Notes under the pieces: model-generated | Seen by the model: the letters and a program-made list of their open reading frames with translations, nothing else | What the model was told of the DNA's origin: nothing | Database searches by the model: none | Shown: in pieces, positions 12,209-25,991 of the stretch | Layout: the number at the start of each line of letters is the position of its first letter | Numbering within the stretch: position 1 is the stretch's first letter | Assembly: GCA_000310025.1 (NCBI GenBank) | Contig: FN648574.1 | Coordinates: forward strand, 6,694-70,693 | Reading direction: 5' to 3' | Length of the DNA: 64,000 nt | From: Ectocarpus siliculosus | Lineage: Eukaryota > Sar > Phaeophyceae > Ectocarpales > Ectocarpaceae | Made by a program: the position numbers and the translations under genes

Positions 12209-15200
12209 ATGACTCCACCGCGTGTACCCCCCCCGCCACCTGCAATGCAACACGTTCAACTTTGCAAGAGCTGTTCGGGAGCCGAATGCTTCGAAGACGC
12301 AGGCGACGACTTAGACTCGGAGGGCCCGACCACCGGCGTCTGCACGGCAGCGGAAGTGGAAGATTTCGATCTGGCGCTGATGAAACCCTCTCAGCCGGCC
12401 GCCACGGCGGGGGAGGCGCGCTTCAGCAGCGCCAACGCGTGCAGCATGCGGAAGGATATGACGAGGAAGACGCGCCATCTTCTGATGCCGGTGACTGGCG
12501 ATCTAAAGCAAGTTGATTCCCTCGTGTCTTCTGTGGGCATGGGGGCCGCTGCTCAGGACGGAGTCAAGGAGCGAGGAGGGAAGGCGGCTGGTGGGGGACA
12601 AGGAGTAGAGGCGAACAATGGACGGCTTCCAGTCGGGGACGACACGGTGGACGTGGTGAGGCTGTCTAACCCATTCAGATCTGGTAGTTTGATCTGGTAG
12701 TTGAAATGCATTTCGATCTCACCCCGCTGAACCCAAAACCGGTAACAGCCTGGCCGCCCAACCGACTTGGTGTAACCGGATGTTTGCAGCCGGGGGTGTC
12801 GGGGATGAGTACAGCCCCCGCAGGAGGAGAACAGGGGCACGTTGTACCGGGGGACCACAAGGACGGCGTGGAGGTCCAGCAACAACGGAGACCAATGTCA
12901 GCGTCTCATTTCGACAGCAGCAACATTTTCAGCATTTTCCACGTACGTGTGACCGAGTGAGTTGTGGAACAGCACCAGCTTGCAACGATGCAGAACAGTA
13001 CCCTGGCCCGAAATTTCGAGAAAACGCGGGTGTAGCTTTGATTGCCCTGAACAAAAAATGGTCATCATGATCGGCTATTTGAGTCTCGCAAGTTGAGAGG
13101 TCATGCACTACTTCATTCCCAAGAAGCACAGCAGTGTGCAACGGATATCTGTCCGTTATGGCCGCTTGTCGGTGTTCAAGAGAGACCAAACGTGTTCTGG
13201 AATCATTGCACAATCGTTGGTGTCGAGGAGATGTCGACACACAAGAATCTCCACAACCTTTCCGTTGGTTCCCGTTATCGTTCGCGCGAAAAGAGCAGCC
13301 GGCCATGTGCAGCCACGCGGACCCCCTCCGCCCGCATCTGCGACGTCTCTTACAGTATTTATTTTCTAGCAACGATCATTTTCGATCTACGAAGGAAGTC
13401 GTTAGCGTCCCTGCACTTCCCTATCACTCGTAACGCCTCCCTATGACTTGTAACGCCCCACATCATGCCAACCGACACGTGTATGTCCAGGAGAGAGACC
13501 TGAGAGAACGGCCTGTCACGTCTAGAACAGAATATATCAGGGCGTGCGCCGAGCTTTCTCTGTCTCCCATCCCAGTTTTTGACCAACTACTGGCCTTCGG
13601 AAGCAAATGTGGAAATGGCTCTGTGGCGGCAGCAGAAGACGCAGGGGAAGACTCGGACAGTATTCCACTTTTCGATTTGGACCTCAGGAGGTAAGATTAT
13701 TTTTGTTCCCCAAGGGGCCACCCTTTCCTTGAATAAAGTCTAACCTCTCGGAGAAAGGACGGTGAGGGGTCATACCTTGTTTTTTGTGTTTTGAACCGTC
13801 CTCTCGGCCTGGGGCATGTAAACATTTAGCAACATGCTGGCCGGAGTAAGGGGGGATGGGCTAAGGTGCATGCGTTCATTGGTTCACACTCACGCAGGGC
13901 CGAATGAAACGGCGGAATTGGTCTCAAATCGTAGTGTTCTTCTTGGCAGTCATGCCAAAATCACAGAACGTGGTGAGGACAAGGGGGAGAATGGGGCGCT
14001 TTTTTAATCTCCCCCCCTCTGGAGGATAAACTAAAACTTTTTATCCATTGCTCGGCCGAATTAGGGGTAGAGGGCGTTCGCACTACCGGTGGGGAGGGGG
14101 CATTGTGGTACAACCACGCGTTGTTCTGTTTTTCTGTCGATCTTTAAACCTTCACCCTATCATGTAACGCACATATCGAAGCGCGCCTACCGCAAGACTT
14201 TTTAACCCAAACCTGCTAAGCGTTTGCTGTAGCCGCGGGCTTTGCAATTGTTCGGCGTGGCTTACCTCGGACCAGCAAGGGTTTCGGAATGCTGGAACTA
14301 GTCTAAACATCTAGCTAGTGGCAGACCTTGCAAATCCCCCCCGCAAACCATCGTTTTCAGTTCGCGAATCGAGTGACTCCCGTCATACCATCACCGTTAC
14401 AACACTTCGTCGAGATTCAAACATCCTTTGGCCCCAACACGGATTCGTACGTGCCACCCCTGTCTGGCTCACGTTGAAGTGCACCACGCCGATAACTGCC
14501 CCCCAACCTTTCACCGACACGATGAAATCGATGCCGCAACCTTCGTCCCAACAGCTACGGGTTAGGACCCAAGCGGTCGCTCGCCTTGGCGGCGTTCTTG
14601 AAGACTTTCCGAGTGGCAACGCTCCGGTCACTCAACATCGAGGACTGTGGCGTGCCAGAATCAGCCATGGTATCCATTTTGCAGGCTCTGAAGGAGGAGG
14701 GCCGAGGGATCGTTTCCCTCGACATTTCCGGGAATCAGATCAAGAGAGCGAGTACGGCTGAGATTCTTTCAGGTGAAGACGTTGCTCTGTAGTACGTCCA
14801 ATGTTGCAGATTTCAGGGAGAGTGTCTGCGCTAAAGCGACTCGGGTTTTCCCCGAAAAGTTCATGACAAGGGAACTTAACCAAAGGATGTTTATCGCTCA
14901 ACATTTTGCGTTAATTCTAACTAAGACTAAATGGTTTCGGAAGGGGGCCCCAAACGTTCCACCCACGGTGCTTTCTCCTTCAAAACCTGGCCTGGATCCA
15001 CAACTCGCCTCTCTGCCCGGTTCGTTTGTTGTTCTGGCAGAGCTTTTGGAACCCCCGGCTTCGTCTCTCAAGATCCTCCGACTGCGCGGCTGCAGTGTGT
15101 CCTTGGCAGCACTCACGGCCCTCTTGCCCCCAATGCATGACCGCCGGTCCAGCGTGAAATCGCTCTGCTTATCTCGAAATGGATTTGGAGGCGAAGGTGA

Positions 15201-18200
15201 GGAGATCCACGCCCCGCCAACCATAGGATGATGGAAACTGCAACCAATGCCTACCCGGTAACCCCCAGCGCCCCCACCCTACCAACCGGAGCTGAGAAGA
15301 TGGGTTTGCTTTTCCCTTCAGTATCAGGTTATCCGCATTGATCCCCGGGTTCCTTGTTGAAAGTGGTTTTGCTTCACGCATGGATCCCACCAGGCGTGAC
15401 GCGTGGGTGACTTTCGCGGGGACGAAATATCGTGCATGATGCAGGCCTGTACACACCTGTCGTATGTTGCGCCGGGTGTCTCTCACATACGGCCGATCTT
15501 AGCGCGTGTTCGGTACTGCCATCTTGAAGTGAAACTTAGCATTTGCACATTATTTTTCCTGGCAGTAAATGATCTCCAGTCACTGCACCCGTTTTCTCCA
15601 CCGCTGAATGTGATCACCATCGCCTCAGGAGCAGGGACAGCCCTGGCCAGCCTGATCGACATTAACATTAGCCTGAAAGAGCTCGACCTTAGTGACAACC
15701 ACTTGGGCGGACAACAGGCGAGATATCCCTCTTGGGATCATTGTTGCTGGTAGTGTTGTGGTAAATGTCGTTTACTGTTGGCGTATTTATTGTGCTCGGT
15801 CTAATTCGTCGTTGACGCACAATGCTGGGGCCTGATTCTTCACGTCGAACGCGCCCTTCGCACGGTGTACACGTCAACATTCACTTTGAAAAAATGGATG
15901 ACGAAAAAGCAATGAACCCGTACGACCAACAACCAAATGGCAATGGTGAGCCCCCTCCGTCCATCGCCTCAGCTGGCTATGATAGTTCAAGCGCTAGCGG
16001 TCAACTCCAGCCTGCGAACGCTCGATTTGGGATGGAACAGTCTCTCCGAAGAAAAGGTGAAGCCGTGTTTAGAGAACCTAGTAGCCTAGCACCCAGTTAT
16101 CTTGAACTATTTTCTGGGCTGTGATTATCCGTGTGACTTCACCGCAGTAACCCCAACTTCTTCCAAGTCGCCGCCCTCTCCGGGATTCAATCATGTAGTG
16201 CGTGATGCACTCCCTCCCAAAACTCTGTATTCCCAACTTCCCAACCAATATTGATGGCAATTCCTGTGTACAATTTGTCGCCCAGCTCAAACCGGGTTCC
16301 AACGGACGCAAAGTGCCCCCCCCGGTCGCCCCGGTGGTCTAGTAGGTATCCTCGAAACCTTCTAGAGGTCAGGTCAGGGGTTCGAATCCCGGCGTAATAT
16401 AGAGCTTTTCTTGCAAAGTGAGTTTTTCTCCCACCGAAGAATAGAGAAATAGTCCTGCAAGTCTCACAACATCTCGCCAATTCCCGCCACGATGAAAAAC
16501 ACGTCCGCGAACAGGTGGCCGATGCCCTTGTGGAAGCACTCAAAGAAAACCAAGCGCTCACCAGGCTAGAGCTGGGCTACGCGGGGCTGGGGGAAGAGGC
16601 TTGCGTGCGGCTATCGGAGGTGCTGGTGGGCAGCAATTATGGCATCAGGTTCGTGTGACTGCAGAAGTCATTTTGCCTGGACTCAGTCAACGAAGCAAGC
16701 CAAGACCTGTCCGCCAATAACCCAAAATTTGACAACCTAGGCTCGTTCATGCTTGCACAAGGTGAGGAGGTTGTAAGTGGTGCCCTATCGTTTACGTTTT
16801 TGAGGTTGCCCAACGTGCCTCTACAACCTGGATTGTTGGCCACTCGTGAGGCTCTGCCTCCACAACGTCCTAGAACAGGTTTGGCTCACGGTTGGCAAGT
16901 CGTGCTCTCGGCACCAGGCTTGGAGGCAGGGCTTTCTGGCGTCAGCTTCATGTGTAACCGAACACTGGACCCACTTGAGAGCTGTGCAATCCACGCGCAT
17001 TGGGGAGGATCTGGTCGAGATCGGGACTGACTCGCGAAACGTGCGCAGGATCTAATTGCCAACATTTCAAAGGGCTCAGAGGCGTCTATGGACAGGTTTA
17101 GCACCACATCGATGAATCCAAGCCGGGGTCCGCATCTCTTGAGCGGAACTTAAGGCCCCTCACAATAAGCATCCCACGAGACCGGTTGGACGCTTGTCAA
17201 TCTTAGTTTGAAACCGACGAGACGCATTTGACCTACCACCCAGCCGAACCTTTTAGCCAGCTAGCCTCCACCCTACTTGGCGCCCACGTCTGTCTCGCCC
17301 CGTTTTCGTGCCTCCCGCTCATGGGTTCCTTCCTTTCAGACATGTGGGCGTACCCGGCACCGCCATCGGCCCTTTCGGGGCCCAGGCGCTGCTGCTGGCA
17401 ATGGGAGTCGCACGGAGACGGGGACCTGGCTCAAACGGCCACAACGGCGACGGGGCCGACGATGGCGAAGAAGCAGATCGCTACCAAAGCACGGGGGGGC
17501 GGAGCGACGGAAGCCGCCGCCGCAGCAGGAGCAACAGCCAAACGAGCAAGAGGAGCGTACCAAGCCGTGAGAACAGCAGGGATACCGACAGCTGTGTTGG
17601 CGGCGGGAACGGGGCTTGGCTGACCGTTGACATGGCGCATTGCTGCTTGGCGAGGAAAGCGACCGACGACGGGTCGGTCGACAGGGCGGTCAACGCGTCG
17701 GCGTTCAACCCAACGTCGCCCAACGGGGAATACACGTGAGTTTTCAGGAGGTGTGGGTAGGGGCAAGAGGGGTGAACGGGGAGGGGCAAGCACGCCACAA
17801 ATTGATGGTAAGATGCGGCCACCCACACGCGCCTGTGGCCAGTTTCTGGTCCAAACGAAAAAGTGATCGATCAATCGTCCTGCTTGCCCACTGTGGTACA
17901 GTCCCAAAGGCTCAAGGCTTTGAGATTTAGTCGAGCCTCGCTCGTTCCCTTCCCGTCTTGCTGCGTCTGCGATTCGACAGGCTGGACTTGTCGAATGCGC
18001 TCGATCGACACGTCGCCCGCTGGCTGCAGAGGCTGGCCAGCACTCAGTCTGGCAAGTGTTGGGTTCAATCGAAGCTCAATAAGAAGGTGAGGAGGGAGTA
18101 ATGGTGCAACCTACTGATAGGGCCTAGGGGGCACATGGTGGTTGAACCAGCTGGATACTGAAGAAGATGCATGCAAGCAGCGACCAGGATCACATAACAA

Positions 18201-20314
18201 TGAATGGATTCATTGGGATCTCGCCCCCACCTGCGTCGTGCCAAAACTTGAATTAATTCAGGCGTTTTTGTTTCCCACGGAAGCTCCAAGTTCGTTCGAG
18301 CTGCCCGATTCCGGGCTCCTAGAGCTGACGTTCGCGGCGAACCGCCCCGTCCTACCTCCCGTCTGGAAAGATGGTCACGTGGAAGCCGCTATTCAGAAGG
18401 CAAGAGAACGGCTAGCAAGAACGCGAAAGCGTCTAATTTTCCGAAAGCATCGTGTCGCACGTTGGACACGGAAGCAGCTGGTGAGGTGGCATGCGCAAAG
18501 GAAAAGCGGTGCTGCAGTTGACCCTTCAGCCGCTGTTTGTGCTCCCAATGCGCTTGGAGAATGTCTCGTGACCGGTCGAGGCATCCAATCTTGTCGTCGG
18601 TTAAGCTTGTTTACAAAGCTGCCGCTTAACAGGGACAAGACTATACGTTTGGTACGCAATACCGCCATCAACAACCATTGCGGTCGCCCAAGAAGACAGC
18701 TGACCACCAGCTCCGAAAATAAGTTCCGTGTAGTGTTAGGTCACATCCGGCAATGTGTTTTGAAGTGGCGGAACGAACTTCTCTAAACTCCAAAGATCTG
18801 TAGCGCTCTCGTTTGCGGTGTTATTCTCTACACGACTTCCGGCCCTTTGGTAGGTCAAAGCCGGAGGTGACGGTGTGGACAGTCTCGTCGGCGTGCGACT
18901 GGCGGAAACAATCATGAGCCTCCATCCGGTCACCCTCGCGCAAGGACACGCCATCCTTTCGGCCTTCAGGTACGTCGAAAGAGCGACACAGCCCAAACCC
19001 GGCAATTGAATGAGGGCAGGGACGAGGAGGGGTGAGGGCTGCGGGGTTGAGCAAAATGGTACGTTTGTCTGTTAAAACTGCGGATACAGCGAGAGAACAA
19101 CCGAACGGCACCAGTCGCAGAAACACAAAACTACGCGACGGCGGAGCCCTAAAACACTCAGTGAAGGTCGTCAAGATTCCCATCATGTTACATATCATCT
19201 CGGTGCCACACAGGCTGTCGGTTTCCGTTCCTAACGCCCTCCCACCCTCCGTGGCCCACGCGTTGTGCTGAACTCACATCCTCCAGTGCTTGTACGAGGG
19301 CTGGGGTAGCCGCGGCGCTGATTCGACATAACCCTCGAACGGAAGATGCTGAGAAATATCTGGACGAACTGCCATCCACCGAGCGCGAAAAGGTGTTCCT
19401 TTGGTCTGGTGAATTTGTGCAGGCTAGATCGGTTGGTTGGTTACCCTAATAGAGTCCAAGTACCTCGTTCTATTTCCTCACGACTTGGTTCTGATGGGCA
19501 ACTTGACGACCTTTGCTGTGTGTTTTACGACTACGCTGTTGCATTTATTGTGTTTCTGCGACCCGTGCTGTTCAATCCATCTCTTCCTGATAATGCGGTA
19601 TTTCGTGTGTACTCAACAAACGTCCCATCTCCTTCAATGCCTTCCAGTAGAAGGTTGCGTTAGACGAACAAATGCTGTGGTAGATCAGTAAATATTCGTC
19701 AAGGGCTTGCCTTGCGCTCCCACCTACAGGTCAACCAAAGAGATAATGGCGACGGCCTTGTTAAGCCAACTCATCTATCTGAACTTTATCCCCCAAGGTT
19801 GAACACATCGGGTGTATGGGATCGTTCTTGAGGTGGTTCAGCTCGAGCAACCCCACCTGCAGCTACCGCCTCCGGCTAGGAATTCCTGCCGAGCGGCTGG
19901 CGGCAACCAGACTGGCGGATGTGAGTGACCTAGAGTTTCGTCCTGGAATAAAGGCGAATCATTTCTGAGGCACGACCTTCATGTTCTTTTTGAGACTCCT
20001 GCAGCGGTGTAGACCAGCAAACTCTAGAGATATGCATATTGTAGCAGACCCGAATCCAAAACAAGAAAGTTATATACATTTTCATGATCTTGGAGTTATA
20101 GATCGTATCCGTATTGAAAGCACGTCTGGAGCGCCCGGAAGAGTACGTGTATTGAGCATGACTAATCATATCAGTTTCTCTTTTTTGCGCGCCATGGCGG
20201 GGCATCCTCCGGATATTGAATGCTGCGCATCTACGTCAGTTGAGTATGATGGAGAGAAGTGCTTTTCAGCTGGCGGGAATGAAGGACGTAAGTCAGGTCT
20301 GTGAAAGAGGGAGG

Positions 20315-20360
<46 letters not shown>

Positions 20361-23300
20361 AGAAGAGCAGTGCACGAATGCGTCCTGGGGGTGGTGCTTC
20401 TCTCTCGTTTGGATCGCATACTAGATGCAACGCCAAAGAGCCTTATGACCATGTCGATGAGGCCCGTTCGAGGTCGACGCCAAAATGTGCGTATTGAGAA
20501 CTTGGGCGTTTTGCACGTTCCGTTTTGCACGTTCCGTCAAACTGCTAACCGTCGGGTTACGGCGCTCGTGTGTAGCTCATGCACATTATTTCGTGATTCA
20601 CCGACCAAACCTACATCCGAGAAAGAAACGACGCGAAAGCCGGTCTAGCGGTTCTGCGTTTGGCAGCTCTGGTTCCCTACTTGGCTTGACGCTTCCTGCG
20701 AGCTTCGCCTTGTAATGTGGACGGTCGCGTTAATATCTGTTTTATCTCAGGGACTCATCGGATGCCGTTTGTTGGAGCACTGATGAAGAAATTCCTGAAA
20801 TGCTGCTTGCTGCTGTTTCCTATAGAACGGCGACTGGGACAATTTCAGGAACGGAATGCTAGACGGGAACCCATTCGTGTATCCTAAGGGAGGCGGTTGG
20901 GTGCCTCCGCCACAGGGCCTACTGTGCATCGACTACGTCTCGCCCTTTGAACCGGTGAGCTGTTGTTCGCGTTCATGCTCATGAGGTGAGTACCGCGAAT
21001 AGAATATATTGCGATGGCGATGTAGCTGTGGAGGTAGCGATGGTGGTGAGGTTGCAACGTGTGCTTGTTTCAACCCTCCTGCTTACGTTGATGGGCGCCG
21101 GTATCGGTGCCCGATGGTAGTCCGGTTTTTTAACAGTCCGCTTTTTTAACAGTGGCTGTGGAGAACCTTGTTTTCTCTCCGCGCCCCCTTTCTGTGGCCT
21201 CATTCTCATGAAACACAACTTGAATCGTCGAAGGCATACATGGAAGACGGAGAGGAAACGTCGCCGTCGCCGATGACAGATCAAGAATTCCGAGTGTTCA
21301 TGGCTACCCATGTAATCCTCGAGGACCAGCCCGCTCCTTTACAGGGCGAGGTCGCCGAGGCATTTATTGCCGATGCGTTTCGAGCTTTTGACAAGGTACG
21401 CAAGGGGAGCCCAAACACCGAACGACCAGCAATACGTCCTCCCCTTTAAGCACTAGTCGTTGATTTCTTTTCCGCTGTTTGTCTCTAGTCCACGCCGTGT
21501 AACTACGACCCACGGGGGGGGGAGACTTCTCGAAGGGCGCTTTCGATGGAGGCATACTGAGCCTCGCCTCAACGGTATCGCGCGCCGAGGGGTTGCTGAT
21601 AGAAAACACTTCTCCACCAACACACACGGTCCCTCACAATGTGAACGGTTCGGATTGTGAAAATGTAAATATGTTCGTGTCGGAAGGTCTACGTTACCAA
21701 CGGAGGACTCAACTAGGCGAACATACCCAACGAAGGCTCCAGTCCTTACCTTCAACCTCCTCCGCTCCGAAACTGGATTTCTTTTTTTCTGCAGGGAGGT
21801 CAAGACCCTGTGATTGCGCAAACGCTCATGACAAAGGCGTCAGGGTTTCCGCGCACTCCAAGCATTCAGCAGGTGCACTCAGTGATGGTGACGGTGGTTG
21901 TCGGCAAGTGTGTGGCGCATGCGACCGAAGGGAAACTTCGAAACTACAGTACCTGAGTCGTGGCCCACCGCGTCTGCGAGCCGCCATCTGTTCGCGAAAA
22001 GTCGTACGTTGAACACAGAGGCAGATTAGACTTTCTCGCTCAACGACAGGCTTTTTAGTGTCAAGGTCCTGGCTAGCACCGATTTAACGATAAGTTGGAG
22101 AAAAACACAAGCGTTGAAAGAACGCTACTGGGTGGCTAGTGTGTACAACATGCGTTGTAGGGTTACGCCAGTATCGGTCACATGTCATGGGTCCTTCAAA
22201 TACATCCTTGACCTTCAGGCAGGAATGAAATTCGAGGTGGGGTGCAGTATGCCCAGAATTGTGTTTTGGCACTCCTGCTAAACATTGGGGCCCACCGACC
22301 GCCCCCTCATGAACGGTCAGGTCCGTGACGCCATCGCCGAGATCCAGACTATCCAGCACGAAGAAGACTCGTCTGCTACGGTTGATGATGACAAGGACGG
22401 CGATGGCAACACGGGTGGTGCCAACCAAGCTGACGACGACAGCGAGAGCGGAGACCAACAAAAGGTTTGCCAAGGCCTAGCATGTCGTCGGCCGTCACTC
22501 AGAGTGCAGTCAGGATGCTACCCATTGCGTGCACACAACTCTTGCGCGCGCACGGTGCATCCATCCGCTGATGAGATATCTCGTGTTGGCCCAAACGTAT
22601 TGGATACATGACAATTCGACGACTAGGCCTGCATTTGTCGTACTTTCCCCGCAACTCGGGTGACGGGATCGTCAAGCCATGCATACAAGGAAACTCGTCC
22701 AATATCCAACTACTGTAATTAGCTTCCAGCGGCTATGTGCGGCTTGTTGGGCAGACACATCATCGATGATCTACTACTCACTGCCTTGAAAAACCACTCA
22801 TTTTTATTCCAGCACCCGCCTGCGTGGGCCGTGTGCATCTTCAACTCAGCATATCGGTACAAGCTAAAGCAGATGCTTGCAGAATAAATATCGGGTGAAC
22901 TAAAGCCTCGCGATCTTTCATCTGGCACATGCACAACCAGATTGAGACTAGCACGGGCAACAGCACCAACGAAGAAAATATCAAAGAGGAAGATGGGGCG
23001 GACGAAGAAGACGAGGGTGACAAAGCCAAAGTCAAACAACAGCTTGACCAGAAGGATTTCGCGAATGTGTGGAGGTAAACAGCCCGTTGGACAAAGGACG
23101 TTTAGGGGGGAAAGAGGGACCTGTAGCACGTAGTTGACGTATGCGACTACTCGGTGTACTGAAGGTTTTGCATCTGTCCAGGGCAAGAAGGATCCCCCGC
23201 TCAAGCCAATGACGACCTAAGTGTAGCTGCCCGGACTAGGTATGACCTCGGTCGCTGATTATCTTCGTGACATGTCCGATGGCTACCAAACCCTTTGAAC

Positions 23301-25991
23301 GCCCTTATTTGAATGCCTAAGCTTGCCAATGATGAGCTTCTTATACACTGGCACACAACGACTCCTTCCCGTTTTCTGCTCAAGCCCGACCATAATTCCA
23401 CTAAAACAATGAACACAGATCACAAAACTGATGATCCCCCCCCATCCATGTCTAAATCCGGAAACACTTTGCAGGTTGCTAATGGTGCGCGAGTTGGCCG
23501 ATAGGCGGCTACCGACGCTCAGGAGGCTTTCTTCAGGAATCTGGCTCTCCACCGACCAACTAGCAAGGATCTTTTACGCCCTCAAGGTGACGCCACGTCA
23601 GTTCGCGGACCAGTTTGTCTACGAAGCAGCATGGAATTTGGGGCGGCTGACCCATCGCCCCGTTGTCTTCTCACCACGGGTTTGGCATTGATTGTCGCCT
23701 AGGGCACCCTATGGGTAGCAAAACGATTATCCAGCCGTGGCCTAGCCTGTCATCCCGTCTCCTAGTGTTGAGTTTTGAATGGGGAATTACAAAGTCCCGA
23801 GCCGTTCTTACCTCCCATATTGCAGCTTGCTTGTTGTCTTCCCACCCCTTCTATCGCTCCCTCTTCCCCCCTGTCACGATCCCTTCGTTGAAAACGTCAC
23901 CGCTCTAAGAACGACAAGGAAAACCCCTGCGATCCAGTGGAAGCCGTGACGTTCCTGTTTCGAAGACTGACAGACCGCGAGAACTTTCACCGGGTCACCC
24001 ACCAGGTGTGGACCATGTTTCCTCCGGCAGACGTGCCCCTTTAATTCGTGTGCTACACATTCAGCTCTTTGGGAATTCTTCTCTCTACATTGTTCAGTGC
24101 TGTGAAACAGGTCGTTATGAATTGGAGCTATCGGCACCACAGAGAACATATCTGTGCGTGGCTGTACGTAGACCATCCGCATTGCATTACAGTATATCTG
24201 ATTTACCATGTCCCCAACAGCAACCCGTGCGTTACATCAACGGATGCCAGCGGATGGCACGTCGTCTCAGGCGGCGTTGAGTACTTCAATCCCTGTCCTT
24301 AGCCGTGCACGAACGGTATTGTGTTACCTCCGACTTTCCCTAATCTCTGAGTATCATGGAAGTATGATCGGTGCGTGATGATCAGTTGGAAGGGGCGGCT
24401 CATGTTCAAGGTTCCGAAACCTTGAGCAGGTTCGACTCGAGTAGTCTACACAGATCCGACCACGATAATTGTCCACACATTGTTTTATTCAGCTCGAACT
24501 GGTACAGCGGGCAATATTGATTTGTAAGACAGACAACGAATCACTAGCCCCCATCCCCTTCAATCCTCGTCCGTGCCGTGGAAAGCTCCCCGACGAGGAC
24601 ATGGTACGAGTTGGAGACGCGTTGGGATGGCTGAATGTGTTCAACCCATTTCGCCCGGACGGAACATACCGGTTGAATCTCAACCGTCCTGACGAGAAGC
24701 GATTGGCGGCCGCCGTAATGGAGTTGGTCCGGATTCCGATGGATATTGGAAAGCCGGCTCTCATGCAGGCGTTTCCTTCAGGAGCGTTCGGATCCCACAC
24801 CGTGAGCAGTCATTGTTGTCATCATGAGAGCGTTCGTTGTTTAAACAAGCGGGCTTGTTGTTGCTAGTGTACAAGATAAACGATTAATTTAAAGCATGAT
24901 TAGCCCACGTGGACACATGATATACCCTCATGCTTACAAGCGCATACCAGGTATTATCTTAAAGGCATTCGAGGCCCCCGCCATGAGTTTCTATGACGTG
25001 TTAGACCTTTCGTTGGCGCAAGATAGTTGCTGTTGATGGTGATCTTGAGATGAACGCCATCCTACTACGTACGTGTTCTCGCCTGGTTTCTTCTGAGGGC
25101 GAACGGTTTCCCTACCAAGAGGGACGCAGGACATCGATGCGGCGCAATATCTGGCGACATCACCCCGAATCTCTTCGGGCCTCCGTGGTCACAACGACCA
25201 CCTACAGGAACGTCCTCGCACGCGGTAAAGTGCCGACGGACCTTGCCCAAGTAACACCCCCCACCGCTCGCTCCACATGTTCTCTCTACAAATCACGAAT
25301 GGTGGCTGGTGCTTTGTGTCTTCAGGAAAACTTTGTACCGCCCAAGACTTGGAAGAGAGCGCTGCCGTCCTCCGGTCGGTGGTCTTTCAAATTGGCCGTG
25401 GAGACACAGAGGACTGATCCATCGTCCGCTGTGCCCCCTTCAAACGAGAACGTCGGTGGCAACAACGGGAGCAACAACATCGACGAAGACAATGACAAGG
25501 TGGCACAGCAAGAAGAAGTGCAGCAAGAGCGGGACAACTTCGCCGATAAGGATCCTCCCTCCGCCGGCGAAGGTCTCCAACCGAAAGACGAAACCCAAGG
25601 AAAAGGAGGAAGCACCGACGAAAATATTCGTTCTACTCCAGAGACCTCAGGTGTTGACGACACTATCGGCGGCGCATCACCTGTTCTCCAAACAGTGGCC
25701 GTTGCTGATGCAGCGGAACGAGGCTTTGACATTTGGCCTGGCAGGGCCACATGCCGTGAAGTATGTGAGAAATATCTAAGCTGGGAGCTCGAAGACGATG
25801 ACTTTCGCGAGCCAGACGAGAGGGGAGGGCTGGAGGGTGACGCCGTAGAAAGCGGTCTGGGGAACACTGAGAAGCAGAGGGAGGAAGAGGTCGCGGTAAG
25901 GGCGGCCTTGATGAGGCGGCAGGCGAAGCTGCTGGCCGCTCTGAGGGACATGCAGACTAACGACCAAGCGGGTGGTGTTGATGTCGGATGA
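12209..25991 (+). CDS. Large RNI-type leucine-rich-repeat protein, 28 exons, about 1,554 aa
   Basis: Exons: 12209-12655, 12790-12942, 13491-13690, 14555-14772, 15041-15196, 15629-15717, 15973-16056, 16515-16648, 17340-17735, 17981-18086, 18262-18480, 18854-18969, 19287-19392, 19798-19920, 20240-20287, 20826-20954, 21234-21395, 21795-21872, 22321-22464, 22813-22856, 22941-23074, 23182-23239, 23475-23586, 23910-24005, 24111-24153, 24221-24315, 24493-24801, 25326-25991. All phases match (4,665 nt, stop TGA). Residues about 255-530 are RNI-like LRRs (ATLRSLNIEDCGV, LKELDLSDNHLGG, LRTLDLGWNSLSEE, ALTRLELGYAGLGEEA). A Ser/Arg-rich stretch follows to about 625, then helical basic segments. Residues 866-908 are Pro/Gly-rich (GGGWVPPPQG). 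The segment near 1280-1300 (FNPFRPDGTYRLNLNRPDEK) is the best conserved in the downstream duplicate. No enzyme motif is seen. Least certain are the junctions among the exons at 22813, 22941 and 23182, and the exon at 24111. Confidence 0.72.
15718..15972 (+). other. Apparent GC-AG intron in the LRR gene
   Basis: The LRR exon ending GGACAACAG at 15717 is followed by GCGAGA rather than GT. The next LRR exon starts after CCTCAG at 15973 with CTG GCT ATG. Using this GC donor joins two LRR segments in phase (LDLSDNHLGGQQ followed by LAMIVQALAVNSSLRTLDL), so a non-canonical GC-AG intron is the simplest reading. A donor mutation or a sequence error are alternatives. Confidence 0.55.
16328..16430 (+). 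mobile_element. tRNA-derived SINE copy in an LRR-gene intron
   Basis: Contains a pol III A-box-like TGGTCTAGTAGGTAT and a B box GGGGTTCGAATCCCGG, followed by a tail AGCTTTTCTTGCAAAGT. A second copy with the same head and tail lies at 52266-52370. The two share about 100 bases at high identity. The acceptor stem does not pair and one T-stem pair is broken, so it is not an ordinary tRNA gene. Confidence 0.7.
20319..20358. repeat. (GA)n microsatellite
   Basis: About 20 uninterrupted GA units in the intron following the exon that ends at 20287. It generates spurious open frames on both strands. Confidence 0.9.

Noticed and set aside
16328-16430. Functional tRNA gene
   Set aside because: B box is good but the acceptor stem does not pair and the same non-tRNA tail follows both copies; called a SINE instead.
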